Shown here: positions 15,603-24,116 of the stretch, in pieces
Layout: the number at the start of each line of letters is the position of its first letter
How positions within the stretch are numbered: position 1 is the stretch's first letter
Assembly (NCBI GenBank): GCA_016297325.1
Contig: JAEDGW010000020.1
Location: 1-29,967 of the forward strand
Direction of reading: 5' to 3'
Source of the DNA: Coprococcus sp.
GTDB lineage: Bacteria > Bacillota > Clostridia > Lachnospirales > Lachnospiraceae
DNA length: 29,967 nt
Notes under the pieces: generated by a model
The model's input: the letters and a program-made list of their open reading frames with translations, nothing else
What the model was told of the DNA's origin: nothing
Databases searched by the model: none
Program-made: the position numbers and the translations under genes

Positions 15603-16596
15603 TTACCAGACGTCCATCGACGATGAATATTCCATCTGTGTATTTCTCATTGGATATCTTCTTTATAACCTTGTGCAGAGTTCTCTCTGCCATCTCCTGT
15701 ATATTGATCTCATAGGTTGTAACACCTATATCACATGTTCCAGGATACATATAATTATCAAATCCCACAACAGATACATCTTCAGGAACTCTGTATCCCG
15801 CTGCGTTGAGCACCTTTATAAGAGTTGCAGCAGCAAGATCGCAGTTACATACAAATGCTGTAGGCATATCCTTTGGAAGTTTGAAACAGTTCTCCTCGTC
15901 AAACTGTCCTGTCTTCATATCTCGGTCAGGTATGATCCAATCCTCCCTGAAAGGAATACCATGCTCTATCAATGATTTTGTATATCCCAGATATCTGTCT
16001 GTGATACTGTTCGTCGAACCGATCGTTCCCACATATGCGATATCCCTGTGGCCCATGTCATACAGATAATTGGTAAGCATATAGCTTCCATAAAAACTGT
16101 TCGCTATAACAGTATCTATAGACCTTGAGTTATCATAATAATCTACATATTCGATAGGCACCTTGGCCGACTTTTCCAGTTTCTCCAGATACTCCTTGCT
16201 CATAGAACCGACAACAACTATTCCGTCTACCTTGTCGTCCTCAAGAAGCATCGGCATGTTTGCGTTGAGTACGTTCTCTCTGGTAACAAACTCCAGCATG
16301 GTAAAGCATCCTCTCGCAACAGCCTTCTTGTTGAGCACCTGATATAACTGCCAATAAAATGACGGATATTTTCCAAGGTATATCTCCTGAATGAGAACAC
16401 CTATGTTATACTTCTTCTTCGCCGTCTTCTTTCTGATCTCCGATGGAGACTGATACCCCATCTCATCTGCCAATTGCTTTATCTGAGCCCTGAGTTCCTC
16501 GCTGACACCCTTCTGATCTGAAAGTGCCTTGGACACAGTGACTGTACTAACACCAACAATGGCAGCAATGTCTCCTAATTTTACTGATTTTGCCAT
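15577..16596 (-). CDS. LacI-family transcription repressor
   Basis: 339 residues with a standard LacI helix-turn-helix at the N-terminus (VKLGDIAAIVGVSTVTVSKA) and hinge region, followed by a periplasmic-binding-like effector domain (NIGVLIQEIYLG, VDGIVVVGSM, DIAYVGTIGSTNS, VSVVGFDNYMYPGTCDIGVT). The start is the ATG at 16596, preceded by GAAGGA. It lies 59 bases after the alpha-galactosidase gene on the same strand, so it may be co-transcribed with it and repress it, the mannan operon, or both. No clear CG-centred LacI operator was found by eye in the nearby spacers. The gene converges on, and overlaps, the AraC gene. Confidence 0.94.
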   Translation of the reverse strand: MAKSVKLGDIAAIVGVSTVTVSKALSDQKGVSEELRAQIKQLADEMGYQSPSEIRKKTAKKKYNIGVLIQEIYLGKYPSFYWQLYQVLNKKAVARGCFTMLEFVTRENVLNANMPMLLEDDKVDGIVVVGSMSKEYLEKLEKSAKVPIEYVDYYDNSRSIDTVIANSFYGSYMLTNYLYDMGHRDIAYVGTIGSTNSITDRYLGYTKSLIEHGIPFREDWIIPDRDMKTGQFDEENCFKLPKDMPTAFVCNCDLAAATLIKVLNAAGYRVPEDVSVVGFDNYMYPGTCDIGVTTYEINIQEMAERTLHKVIKKISNEKYTDGIFIVDGRLVIKDSVARR

Positions 16597-16655
16597 AAAC
16601 TAGTCCTTCTAACGTATTTTTACTTGTTACAAATTACTTAATTTTTATTTTATTT

Positions 16656-18857
16656 TTAAGTTAAAGTATTGTCAAGTACAAAGTGATACAGCCTGCTCAT
16701 ATAATCTCCACGCATGTTTTCCATGAACATTCCGGCATTCATCAGGAGATCTCCCCCATATATTTCATTTGTATCTTCCAGTCTGTAATCAACATCCGCA
16801 AGCAGACCGGAAAGCTTCACCTTCCTGCTGTGCACATTCGGTCTCCCTTTAACCTGAACGTATGTGACAAGCGCCTCGCTCTTATCCTTTGCAACGACCA
16901 TGTAGCAGTCATACTCTCCATTCTCCCTGTATGACGCTATCCTGTAATAATCACCCTCCCTTACAAGATCATTATATTTATGATACAGAACTACCTGCTC
17001 TGGGATCATCGCTCTCTCCTCATCACTTATCTTTGTGATGTCAAGCTCATATCCAAATGTTCCGGCAAGTGCAACATGTGCCCTTGTCATAAACGGCGTC
17101 GTTCTGCCCACGGTGTGGTTCGGACAGTCTGATACATGCGCTCCGATCGTGGAGAGTGGATATATCAGCTCCGTTCCTTCCTGGATGGACAGCCTTTCTA
17201 TCGCATCAGTGTCATCTGAGCACCATATCTGAGGGCTGTAATAGAGCATGCCCGGATCAAATCTGGCACCGCCACCCGAACAATTCTCAAGCAGCAGATC
17301 AGGGAAATCCTTTGTAAGTCTCTCCTGCAGTTCATATACACCGAGAACATATCTGTGCATCAATTCGCCCTGCCTGTCACCCGCAAAGCATGTACTTCCT
17401 ATATCTGTGAGCTGTCTGTTCATATCCCATTTCACATATGCAATATTCGCAGACGAGATTATATTGTATACACACTCATATACATAATCCCTTATCTCTT
17501 TTCTGGACAGATCCAGAACATACTGATTTCTTGACAAGGTGGCAGTTCTCTCCGGAACCGCAAGCGCCCAGTCAGGATGCTTTCTGTAAAGCTCCGAATC
17601 CGGAGATATCATCTCAGGCTCCATCCAGATTCCAAATTTCAGGCCAAGCTTATTTACCTCATCAACGAGATATTTCAGGCCGCCCTTTATCTTATTCTCA
17701 TTTACAAACCAGTCTCCAAGACTTGTCGCATCATCATTTCTATGTCCAAACCAGCCATCATCCATGACAAGCATCTCTATGCCATGCTCCGCAGCACTCT
17801 TTGCTATAGCCAGAAGTTTATCCGTATCAAAGTCAAAATACGTCGCCTCCCAGTTATTGATAAGAACCGGACGCTTCGTGTGAAGATATCTGCTCCTTAT
17901 CATATGGTTTCTGTAAAAATCATGCAGGTTCCTGGTCATCTGTCCAAGTCCCTCATGGCTGTATGTGAGCACAACCTCCGGCGCATCAAACTCCTCGCCA
18001 GGTGTGAGAAGCCATTCAAATCCCTCAGAGTGGATTCCCATCACAGCACGTATAGAATCAAACTGGGATTTCTCTATCTGGGCTATGAAATTGCCGGAAT
18101 ATACGAAATGCATACCGTATACATCTCCAGTATTCTGATCCGCATTCTTTGTCATCCATGCCATAAAAGGATGATCCTGGTGGGACGACTCGCCGCGGAG
18201 TGAGCTGACACTCTGCTTGCCGTATGCGATCTTTCGCCTCTCGATCTGTCTTTCCCTTGCCCATGAACCATGAAGTGTAAGCATCTCAAACTCTTCGTCA
18301 TCCATGTCCACACATGCAGAATACACCTTTGTGAGTTTCACATCAGTTTTTCCGGCATTTGTCACTTTCACGCTCCTGGTTATCACATCCTCTTTTTCAA
18401 ATACTGAATAGAGGAGATCGACATCTATGCCCACACCCTTATCTGTAAGGTGGAGCACCAGAGTCTGAACCGGTTCATCCCCGGCAAATGACGCCGGCAA
18501 GCCTTTGATCTCCGGTTTGCCTGATATGATGTCGTGGCTCTTATATGTAAGGTCCACCGTTCTGCTGCCATTCACATTCTTCACAGCTATGCAGCTCTCT
18601 CTGTAATCTCCAACTCCGTTTCCTGCATATTCCACCGGGAATGTGTCCATGAATGAACATCTCTCACGGTTATTCTCAGACGGAACAAATGGGCCCTCCC
18701 ATGTGCGCAGGAACTGGTCACATTTCTGGGATCTTATCCTCTGTCCGTAATATATATGTCCAACGAATCCCTCTTTGTCAGCTATCCCTATCCTGTAGCT
18801 TGTGTTGTCAGTATCCAGCTCAAATATCCTTGAATCCTCGTTATATTTTATGCTCAT
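16656..18857 (-). CDS. GH36 alpha-galactosidase
   Basis: A cytoplasmic (no signal peptide) alpha-galactosidase of 733 residues, the size of the tetrameric Firmicutes GH36 enzymes such as Geobacillus AgaA. The catalytic nucleophile is D478 in YVKWDMNR and the acid/base is D548 in CSDDTDAIERL, matching AgaA numbering. Also present are WEATYFDFD, VMDDGWFGHR, GIWMEPEMISPDS and ENCSGGGARFDPG. A GGAG site lies about 10 bases upstream of the ATG. It would remove alpha-1,6 galactose branches from imported galactomanno-oligosaccharides before phosphorolysis; raffinose-type sugars are an alternative substrate. It is followed by the LacI gene and preceded, 79 bases upstream, by an unknown membrane protein gene. 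Confidence 0.95.
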   Translation of the reverse strand: MSIKYNEDSRIFELDTDNTSYRIGIADKEGFVGHIYYGQRIRSQKCDQFLRTWEGPFVPSENNRERCSFMDTFPVEYAGNGVGDYRESCIAVKNVNGSRTVDLTYKSHDIISGKPEIKGLPASFAGDEPVQTLVLHLTDKGVGIDVDLLYSVFEKEDVITRSVKVTNAGKTDVKLTKVYSACVDMDDEEFEMLTLHGSWARERQIERRKIAYGKQSVSSLRGESSHQDHPFMAWMTKNADQNTGDVYGMHFVYSGNFIAQIEKSQFDSIRAVMGIHSEGFEWLLTPGEEFDAPEVVLTYSHEGLGQMTRNLHDFYRNHMIRSRYLHTKRPVLINNWEATYFDFDTDKLLAIAKSAAEHGIEMLVMDDGWFGHRNDDATSLGDWFVNENKIKGGLKYLVDEVNKLGLKFGIWMEPEMISPDSELYRKHPDWALAVPERTATLSRNQYVLDLSRKEIRDYVYECVYNIISSANIAYVKWDMNRQLTDIGSTCFAGDRQGELMHRYVLGVYELQERLTKDFPDLLLENCSGGGARFDPGMLYYSPQIWCSDDTDAIERLSIQEGTELIYPLSTIGAHVSDCPNHTVGRTTPFMTRAHVALAGTFGYELDITKISDEERAMIPEQVVLYHKYNDLVREGDYYRIASYRENGEYDCYMVVAKDKSEALVTYVQVKGRPNVHSRKVKLSGLLADVDYRLEDTNEIYGGDLLMNAGMFMENMRGDYMSRLYHFVLDNTLT

Positions 18858-18936
18858 AAAATCCTGTCTCCTAATTTTTAATATATTCTCCGGCTAGCGA
18901 ATCGCCCAGCACTTAATATGTTCCCGGCTCACGCAC

Positions 18937-19773
18937 CTATTTATCGCTTATATACTCAAGAAACTTCAATGCAAGCTCCATGTTTCTGGCGTTCTCGCCA
19001 AATCCGATGGTCACATCATCCCCATACCATCCGGTATCTCTGACCCAGTTATTGTCCGCAATCTTTATTCCAACCGGCATCTTTTCTCCGGTTTCTATAA
19101 CTGTCGCATACACAAATGAATCTTTGTATTTTTCTTTGAGCTCATCACTCAGCACAATGTCAAGATTCTGCATATATCCAAATTCACCAAGGCTCAGCAC
19201 AAGCTCTGTATCCGCAAAGAACACATCAACCGCATTTGCCATGAATTTATTCTGTATTAACTGAAGGCTGTTCTGGCTCATCGCATCATTTGGATCCGTC
19301 GACACGCCTATGCCCGTACTGACACTGACGTATTCCTTATCCGGATCGTATCCATTCTCATCAAGAAATTCCTCATAATACGACTTATCGCTGGCTGTGT
19401 CTGTCTTTCCCGTGGTATTGACCGCCACAATATTGAGCGATGCGCTTCCGGCGGTGAAATGCTTCACTATCAGAAATGTGATAATTCCGACAACCACAAG
19501 AGCAAACAGTATCTTCGGAACGTAATATTCCATGATATACTCTTTTTTCTGTTTGCTGTCCATAAGACTAAATTTCTCTTTTTCAGTCATATGTTCATCC
19601 ACGTCGAGAACGCTCTCCGGTTTCTTCTTTCTCTTCTCTTCAAACTCTTTATCGCCATCAGCTATGATATGCCCCGCAACACTTTTTACCTGAGGCTCAT
19701 GCTGATCTGTTTTCTTTAGCTCTGTCTTTTCTTCTACAATTTTCTTTTCTTCGACCTTATTTTCTTCCGGCAT
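18937..19773 (-). CDS. Single-pass membrane protein with solute-binding-protein-like outer domain, function unknown
   Basis: I do not recognise a named family. The 278 residues divide into a highly charged, Glu/Lys-rich cytoplasmic N-terminus (1-80), one membrane helix (about 87-105, KILFALVVVGIITFLIVKHF), and an external domain (about 110-278). Parts of the external domain (VDVFFADTELVLSLGEFGY, MQNLDIVLSDELKEKYKD, and the ending NMELALKFLEYI) resemble pieces of extracellular solute-binding proteins, but it is far shorter than these and has no lipobox. The start is ATG 19773 with GGAG upstream. It lies between the mutase terminator and the alpha-galactosidase gene, so it could be co-transcribed with the latter. 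An accessory or sensing part of sugar uptake is a guess. Confidence 0.75.
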   Translation of the reverse strand: MPEENKVEEKKIVEEKTELKKTDQHEPQVKSVAGHIIADGDKEFEEKRKKKPESVLDVDEHMTEKEKFSLMDSKQKKEYIMEYYVPKILFALVVVGIITFLIVKHFTAGSASLNIVAVNTTGKTDTASDKSYYEEFLDENGYDPDKEYVSVSTGIGVSTDPNDAMSQNSLQLIQNKFMANAVDVFFADTELVLSLGEFGYMQNLDIVLSDELKEKYKDSFVYATVIETGEKMPVGIKIADNNWVRDTGWYGDDVTIGFGENARNMELALKFLEYISDK

Positions 19774-19959
19774 CCAATCAGTCTCCTATATTCTCTATGG
19801 TGGGGCTGATGCATAAACATGCCCGCCCGGCGTCTGTGTGTAGCATTGTGTCTTTTGTTTATTGTAACATTTTTTAGCTAACTTTTAAACATATTTTCAA
19901 TAAAATTAACTATATTTTACTTCACAGTTCAAGTGTGATGCCGGCGCATCATTACGCAA

Positions 19960-19989
19960 AAGGACCTCGGCCGCACGGCCAAGATCCTT
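19960..19989 (-). terminator. Intrinsic terminator after the mutase cluster
   Basis: Thirteen-pair stem (arms 19960-19972 and 19977-19989, four-base loop). Two of the pairs are G-U on the minus-strand RNA and would be mismatches on the other strand, so it is shaped for minus-strand transcripts. A short TTTT follows. It lies 77 bases past the stop of the nearest mutase gene. The rest of the 293-base spacer (19774-20066) is AT-rich and carries the putative promoter of the membrane-protein gene (TACAAT with an upstream TG, about 19861-19867), with no gene. Confidence 0.8.
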
Positions 19990-20066
19990 CTTGTTCAGCG
20001 CAAATGCTGGAATGTGCATTCACTGATTAAAATTATGTAGTATATGGAAGGAATGTGTTTTATTTT

Positions 20067-21830
20067 TTATTTAACAAGTTCCTGCACACATGCTTTCATC
20101 TCATCTATCTTTGACATAGCATTTTTTAGGCTGATTTCATTCACGCCAAAGTAGAATTTGATCTTTGGTTCGTTTCCGGAAGGTCTCACTGCGAACCACG
20201 CATTATTTTCCAGCTCATAGTACAACACGTTTGATTTTGGAAGACCCATGTATTCCTCTTCGCCATCAAGCGGCTTGCGGATTCCGCTCACATAGTCCCT
20301 CATGCCGGTAACTTTGATACCAGCAAAGGTCGTAAGTGGATGGTTTCTGAAGTTCTCCATCATCTCCCCTATCTGTGCTGCACCATCTACACCCTTTAAA
20401 GTTATCCCAAACGCACCTTCAAAGTAATAGCCATATTTGCGGTAAACCTCTTCCATGGCATTACAGATGGTTTCTCCCTGCAGCTTATAAAATGCTGCTA
20501 TTTCACATAAAATGACAACGGCTGCGCAAGCGTCCTTGTCACGAGTGTAGTCTCCTACTAAACATCCAAAACTCTCCTCCATTCCGAAGATGAACTTGTA
20601 TGTATTGTTCTTCTCAAAGAGAAGAATCTGCTCACCAATGTACTTGAATCCGGTGAGTGTCTCTATATATTTCAGATTGTAATTCTCTGCTATAGCCTTT
20701 GTAAGATTGGTGCTGACAACTGTATTACAGATGGCACCATTTGCAGGCAGCTTGCCGACTGCCTTCTGCTCACGGCATACATACTCTGCGATCAGGGCAC
20801 CTGTCATGTTGGCATTAAAACGGACATATGGATATGCAGAATCTGCTGCAAATTCTGTGTCCTTCCAGATTCCAGTGCTGTCCTTGACATATATTCCAAG
20901 TCTGTCAGCGTCAGGATCTGTGGCCATGATAACGTCCGCATCAACCTTCTTTGCAAGCTCTATTCCCATGGCAAATGCTGATGGCTCCTCAGGATTCGGC
21001 GACTTGACTGTGCTAAAGTCACCGTCAGGAACTGTCTGATCCTCAACCACATATACGTGCTTGAAACCAAGTCTCTTCAGCACTTCCCTTACAGGTACAT
21101 TTCCTGTTCCGTGAAGTGGTGTGTATACTATCTTGATATCGTCTGCAACCTTTGGAATGATATCGCCGTGGATGGTCTGTTTTATAAGCGCCTGATAGTA
21201 ATTCTCATCAACACTTGCAGGAACCACGCAGAACAGTCCATCTGCGATAGCCTTGTCCTTATCCATGGTCTTGACATCCTCGTATCTCTCAACGTCTGCC
21301 ACATGCTTCAGGATATCCTGATCCTGTGGTGACACGATCTGGCTGCCATCCTCCCAGTACACCTTGTATCCGTTGTACTCAGGTGGATTGTGGCTTGCTG
21401 TTACCACGATTCCGGCTATACATCCAAGCTCCCTTACCGCAAATGACAGTTCAGGCGTAGGACGGAGTGCATCAAACACATAAGTCTTTATGCCATTTGC
21501 ATTGAGGCACAGAGCTGATGCCTCTGTGAACTCTGCTGACATATTTCGGCAGTCATGTGCAATTACTACACCTCTCTTAGCAGCCTCAGGGCCAACCTCA
21601 AGTATGTAATCTGCAAGGCCCTGTGTAGCCTTTGTAACTGTGTATATATTCATTCTGTTGGTTCCGGCGCCCATAATTCCGCGCATTCCGCCGGTTCCGA
21701 ACTTCAGATTCTTGTAGAATCTGTCCTGGATCTCTTTGTCATCATCTGCGATACCTCTAAGCTCTTCCTTGGTCTTCTCATCAAAGCAGTCTGACTCAAG
21801 CCAGAACTTGTATTCGTCCATGTAATCCAT
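20067..21830 (-). CDS. Phosphoglucomutase/phosphomannomutase, paralogue 1
   Basis: About 587 residues of the alpha-D-phosphohexomutase family (PgcA-like length). It exchanges phosphate between C1 and C6 of a hexose via a phosphoserine. Active-site serine S146 lies in VTASHNPPEYNGYKVYWEDG, the metal loop is DPDADRLG, the sugar-binding loop GMEESFGCLVG, and the phosphate-binding loop RPSGNEPKIKFYFG, with Asn where most relatives have Thr. The frame extends upstream to a TTG (21881), but the ATG at 21828-21830 has GGAGG 8 bases before it and matches the paralogues' N-termini. It is the last of three tandem copies, before a terminator. Glucose versus mannose 1-phosphate cannot be told from sequence. 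Confidence 0.94.
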   Translation of the reverse strand: MDYMDEYKFWLESDCFDEKTKEELRGIADDDKEIQDRFYKNLKFGTGGMRGIMGAGTNRMNIYTVTKATQGLADYILEVGPEAAKRGVVIAHDCRNMSAEFTEASALCLNANGIKTYVFDALRPTPELSFAVRELGCIAGIVVTASHNPPEYNGYKVYWEDGSQIVSPQDQDILKHVADVERYEDVKTMDKDKAIADGLFCVVPASVDENYYQALIKQTIHGDIIPKVADDIKIVYTPLHGTGNVPVREVLKRLGFKHVYVVEDQTVPDGDFSTVKSPNPEEPSAFAMGIELAKKVDADVIMATDPDADRLGIYVKDSTGIWKDTEFAADSAYPYVRFNANMTGALIAEYVCREQKAVGKLPANGAICNTVVSTNLTKAIAENYNLKYIETLTGFKYIGEQILLFEKNNTYKFIFGMEESFGCLVGDYTRDKDACAAVVILCEIAAFYKLQGETICNAMEEVYRKYGYYFEGAFGITLKGVDGAAQIGEMMENFRNHPLTTFAGIKVTGMRDYVSGIRKPLDGEEEYMGLPKSNVLYYELENNAWFAVRPSGNEPKIKFYFGVNEISLKNAMSKIDEMKACVQELVK

Positions 21831-21959
21831 TTCTATTACCTCCACCTTGTAATTATTTTTAGCTGCGTCCGCAATCTTCAAATCTTTTTTCTGCCGACAC
21901 TTGCCTGCTAGTCATTCCGTTTCTTCCCAGGCATTCCATTTCTTTCCTATTGTTCCGTT

Positions 21960-23684
21960 TTACGAGAACATCGCCTTCACATTTGCCGCAAGCTCGTCAA
22001 GTTGATTTGCCGCATCTTCCTGTGAACTTCCCTTTACTCCGAGGTAGAACTTGATCTTCGGCTCTGTACCTGAAGGTCTCACAAGGAACCACGCACCATC
22101 TGCAAGCTGATAATATATCATGTTGGACTTTGGAAGAATAACTGCTTCGGATTTGCCTGTTGCAACGTCTGTCTCTGTTCCAAGCTTGTAGTCGTATATC
22201 TTCTCCACGCTGTAAGTTCCAACCTTCTGTACCGGATTATCTCTCAGGGTCTGTATCATGGACTGTATCTTTGCAGCGCCCTCACGCCCGTCGAACTTCA
22301 TGGTCTGAACCTTCTCCTTGTAGTAGCCATATTCCTGCCACAGCTCAACCATTCTGTCCCACAGAGTCATGCCACGGTTCTTGTAGTATGCCGCCGCCTC
22401 GCAGAGAAGCATCAGTGTTCCGACCGAGTCCTTGTCTCTTGCATATGTACCAGGCAGACAGCCAAATGTATCCTCAAGTCCGAACACATAATTGTGCTCA
22501 CCTGTCTGCTCATAAGCCCTCATTCTCGATGCTATATTCTTAAATCCGATCAGGTTGTTGCAGTCACAGAAGGTGTTGTACTTCTTACATATCTCCTTGA
22601 CCATATTGGTGATAACAACCGTAGTTACAATCGCCGGATTCTCAGGCAGCCTGCCACTCTGGGATCTCTGCATCAGCACGTAATCACAGAGGATTGCACC
22701 GAACATATTGCCCGTAAATTCTTTATATTCATTATTCTTGCTGTCGTATCCATACATTCCAAGCCTATCCGCATCAGGATCTGTGACGAGTATCAGCTCG
22801 CCGCCGACCTTCTTCGCCAGCTCAAGACTCAGGGCATACGCCTCTGCGCCCTCAGGATTTGGGGACTTTACAGTTGGGAAATTACCATCTTGAACAGCCT
22901 GCTCCTCAACGACATGTACATCCTTGAAACCAAGTTCGCTGAGAACTCTTGTAACAGGCTTAAGACCTGTTCCGTGAAGCGGAGAATATACGATCTTCAG
23001 ATCTCCCGCCTTCTGGATCTCCTCTGGATTCATGACAAGCTTGTGAAGCTCTCCTATATATGCGTCATCGATCTCCTGTCCGATCACGTTCAGCAGTCCT
23101 GCATCTATTGCAGCGCCCTTGTCCATAGTCTTAACCATGGAGAAATCTTCTATCTTGTTGACCTCCGCAATAATCTCCTTATCCTGTGGAGATACGATCT
23201 GGGCTCCGTCATCCCAGTAAACCTTGTATCCGTTGTACTCCTTCGGATTGTGGCTTGCTGTTATATTCACTCCGATATTACAGTGCAGATGTCTGACCGC
23301 AAATGAAAGCTCCGGTGTCGGACGGAGTACATCAAACAGATACACCTTCACACCATTTGCGCACAGGCAGAGTGCAGTCTCAAGAGCATACAGTGATGCA
23401 TTGTTTCTGTTGTCAAATGCTATAGCTGCCGATGGCTCTGATATTCCGATCTTTGCCAGGTAATTTGCTATTCCCTGTGTTGCCATGCGAACCGTGTAGA
23501 TGTTCATACGGTTTGTTCCCGCTCCCATCACACCTCGAAGTCCGCCAGTTCCAAATTCAAGATTTGTATAAAATCTGTCCTCAATCTCTTCAGCATTATC
23601 TCTGATACTGATAAGTTCTTTCTTTGTGTCCTCATCAACCTGGTCGCTGCCAAGCCACATCTCATATCTCTGCTTTGCATCCAT
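21960..23684 (-). CDS. Phosphohexomutase, paralogue 2 (altered sugar-binding loop)
   Basis: A 574-residue mutase aligned along its whole length with its two neighbours. Active-site S144 is in ITASHNPKEYNGYKVYWDDG, the metal loop is DPDADRLG and the phosphate loop RPSGTEPKIKFYLG, so catalysis should be intact. The sugar-binding loop differs: GLEDTFGCLPG instead of GMEES(F/Y)GCLVG. The Glu-x-Ser pair of that loop contacts the sugar hydroxyls in the family, so E-to-D and S-to-T together may shift substrate choice. A GAGG site precedes the ATG. The promoter lies in the long upstream spacer, and the gene probably reads on into paralogue 1 (129 bases away). Mannose 1-phosphate mutase is one plausible role. 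Confidence 0.93.
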   Translation of the reverse strand: MDAKQRYEMWLGSDQVDEDTKKELISIRDNAEEIEDRFYTNLEFGTGGLRGVMGAGTNRMNIYTVRMATQGIANYLAKIGISEPSAAIAFDNRNNASLYALETALCLCANGVKVYLFDVLRPTPELSFAVRHLHCNIGVNITASHNPKEYNGYKVYWDDGAQIVSPQDKEIIAEVNKIEDFSMVKTMDKGAAIDAGLLNVIGQEIDDAYIGELHKLVMNPEEIQKAGDLKIVYSPLHGTGLKPVTRVLSELGFKDVHVVEEQAVQDGNFPTVKSPNPEGAEAYALSLELAKKVGGELILVTDPDADRLGMYGYDSKNNEYKEFTGNMFGAILCDYVLMQRSQSGRLPENPAIVTTVVITNMVKEICKKYNTFCDCNNLIGFKNIASRMRAYEQTGEHNYVFGLEDTFGCLPGTYARDKDSVGTLMLLCEAAAYYKNRGMTLWDRMVELWQEYGYYKEKVQTMKFDGREGAAKIQSMIQTLRDNPVQKVGTYSVEKIYDYKLGTETDVATGKSEAVILPKSNMIYYQLADGAWFLVRPSGTEPKIKFYLGVKGSSQEDAANQLDELAANVKAMFS

Positions 23685-23835
23685 CCCTTAAATACCTCTT
23701 TTCCTGTTACGATCCGTTTGTCTTCCTAATCCCTATTTAGTGTTATATTTATATATCTTCTGTGTCTTTTTTCAATTTTCCCGCAATATGCCTCATCACT
23801 TTTTTAACTCTTTTTAGCTTTTTTTACTTAATTGA

Positions 23836-23864
23836 ATAGTATATTAATCACTTTTTAATTTCAA
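23836..23864 (-). promoter_or_regulatory. Likely promoter of mutase paralogue 2
   Basis: TTGAAA (23859-23864), 17-base spacer, TACTAT (23836-23841) on the minus strand, giving a leader of about 150 bases. A second candidate, TTGAAA (23770-23775) with TATAAA 16 bases on (23748-23753), lies nearer the gene. The 432-base spacer 23685-24116 holds only these, a terminator and phased T tracts (about 23800-23825); the short open frames in it are not convincing genes. Confidence 0.5.
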
Positions 23865-23914
23865 TATTTAATCTTGCGTTTTATATCACTTTGTTGCGCA
23901 GAGAGCCTTTAGCA

Positions 23915-23963
23915 CAAAAAAATTCTCCCCAGGCAGCCTGTTTTGTACTGTCTGAGGAGAATT
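23915..23963 (-). terminator. Intrinsic terminator after mutase paralogue 3
   Basis: A 16-position stem pairs 23921-23936 with 23948-23963 (one mismatch, one G-U), and a run of T follows on the minus strand. It lies about 150 bases after the stop of paralogue 3, so the third mutase is a separate transcription unit from the other two. Confidence 0.9.
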
Positions 23964-24116
23964 CTTTACCTTTTATATTATTTTTATCTGTGTCATGAGA
24001 ACTTTCCTGAATTTTATCTCTGGATTTACCCATTTTCTTTTTCATGATAATTTTATATCTTTTCCAGAAAGGCACCGCTCGCTGCGATAATTTTATCGTT
24101 ATCAATTCCCAGCAAA

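Noticed and set aside
21831..21881. An N-terminal extension of mutase paralogue 1 from a TTG codon
   Set aside because: The internal ATG at 21830 has a GGAGG site and matches the start of the other two copies.
22494..23306. A 270-codon open frame on the plus strand opposite mutase paralogue 2
   Set aside because: It lies wholly inside a well-supported gene, has no ribosome site or recognisable family, and the paralogues show similar antisense openness caused by codon bias.
23881..24105. A short minus-strand frame (about 74 codons, lysine-rich) after mutase paralogue 3
   Set aside because: It runs straight through the strong terminator stem at 23921-23963 and has no convincing ribosome site; composition looks like spacer DNA.
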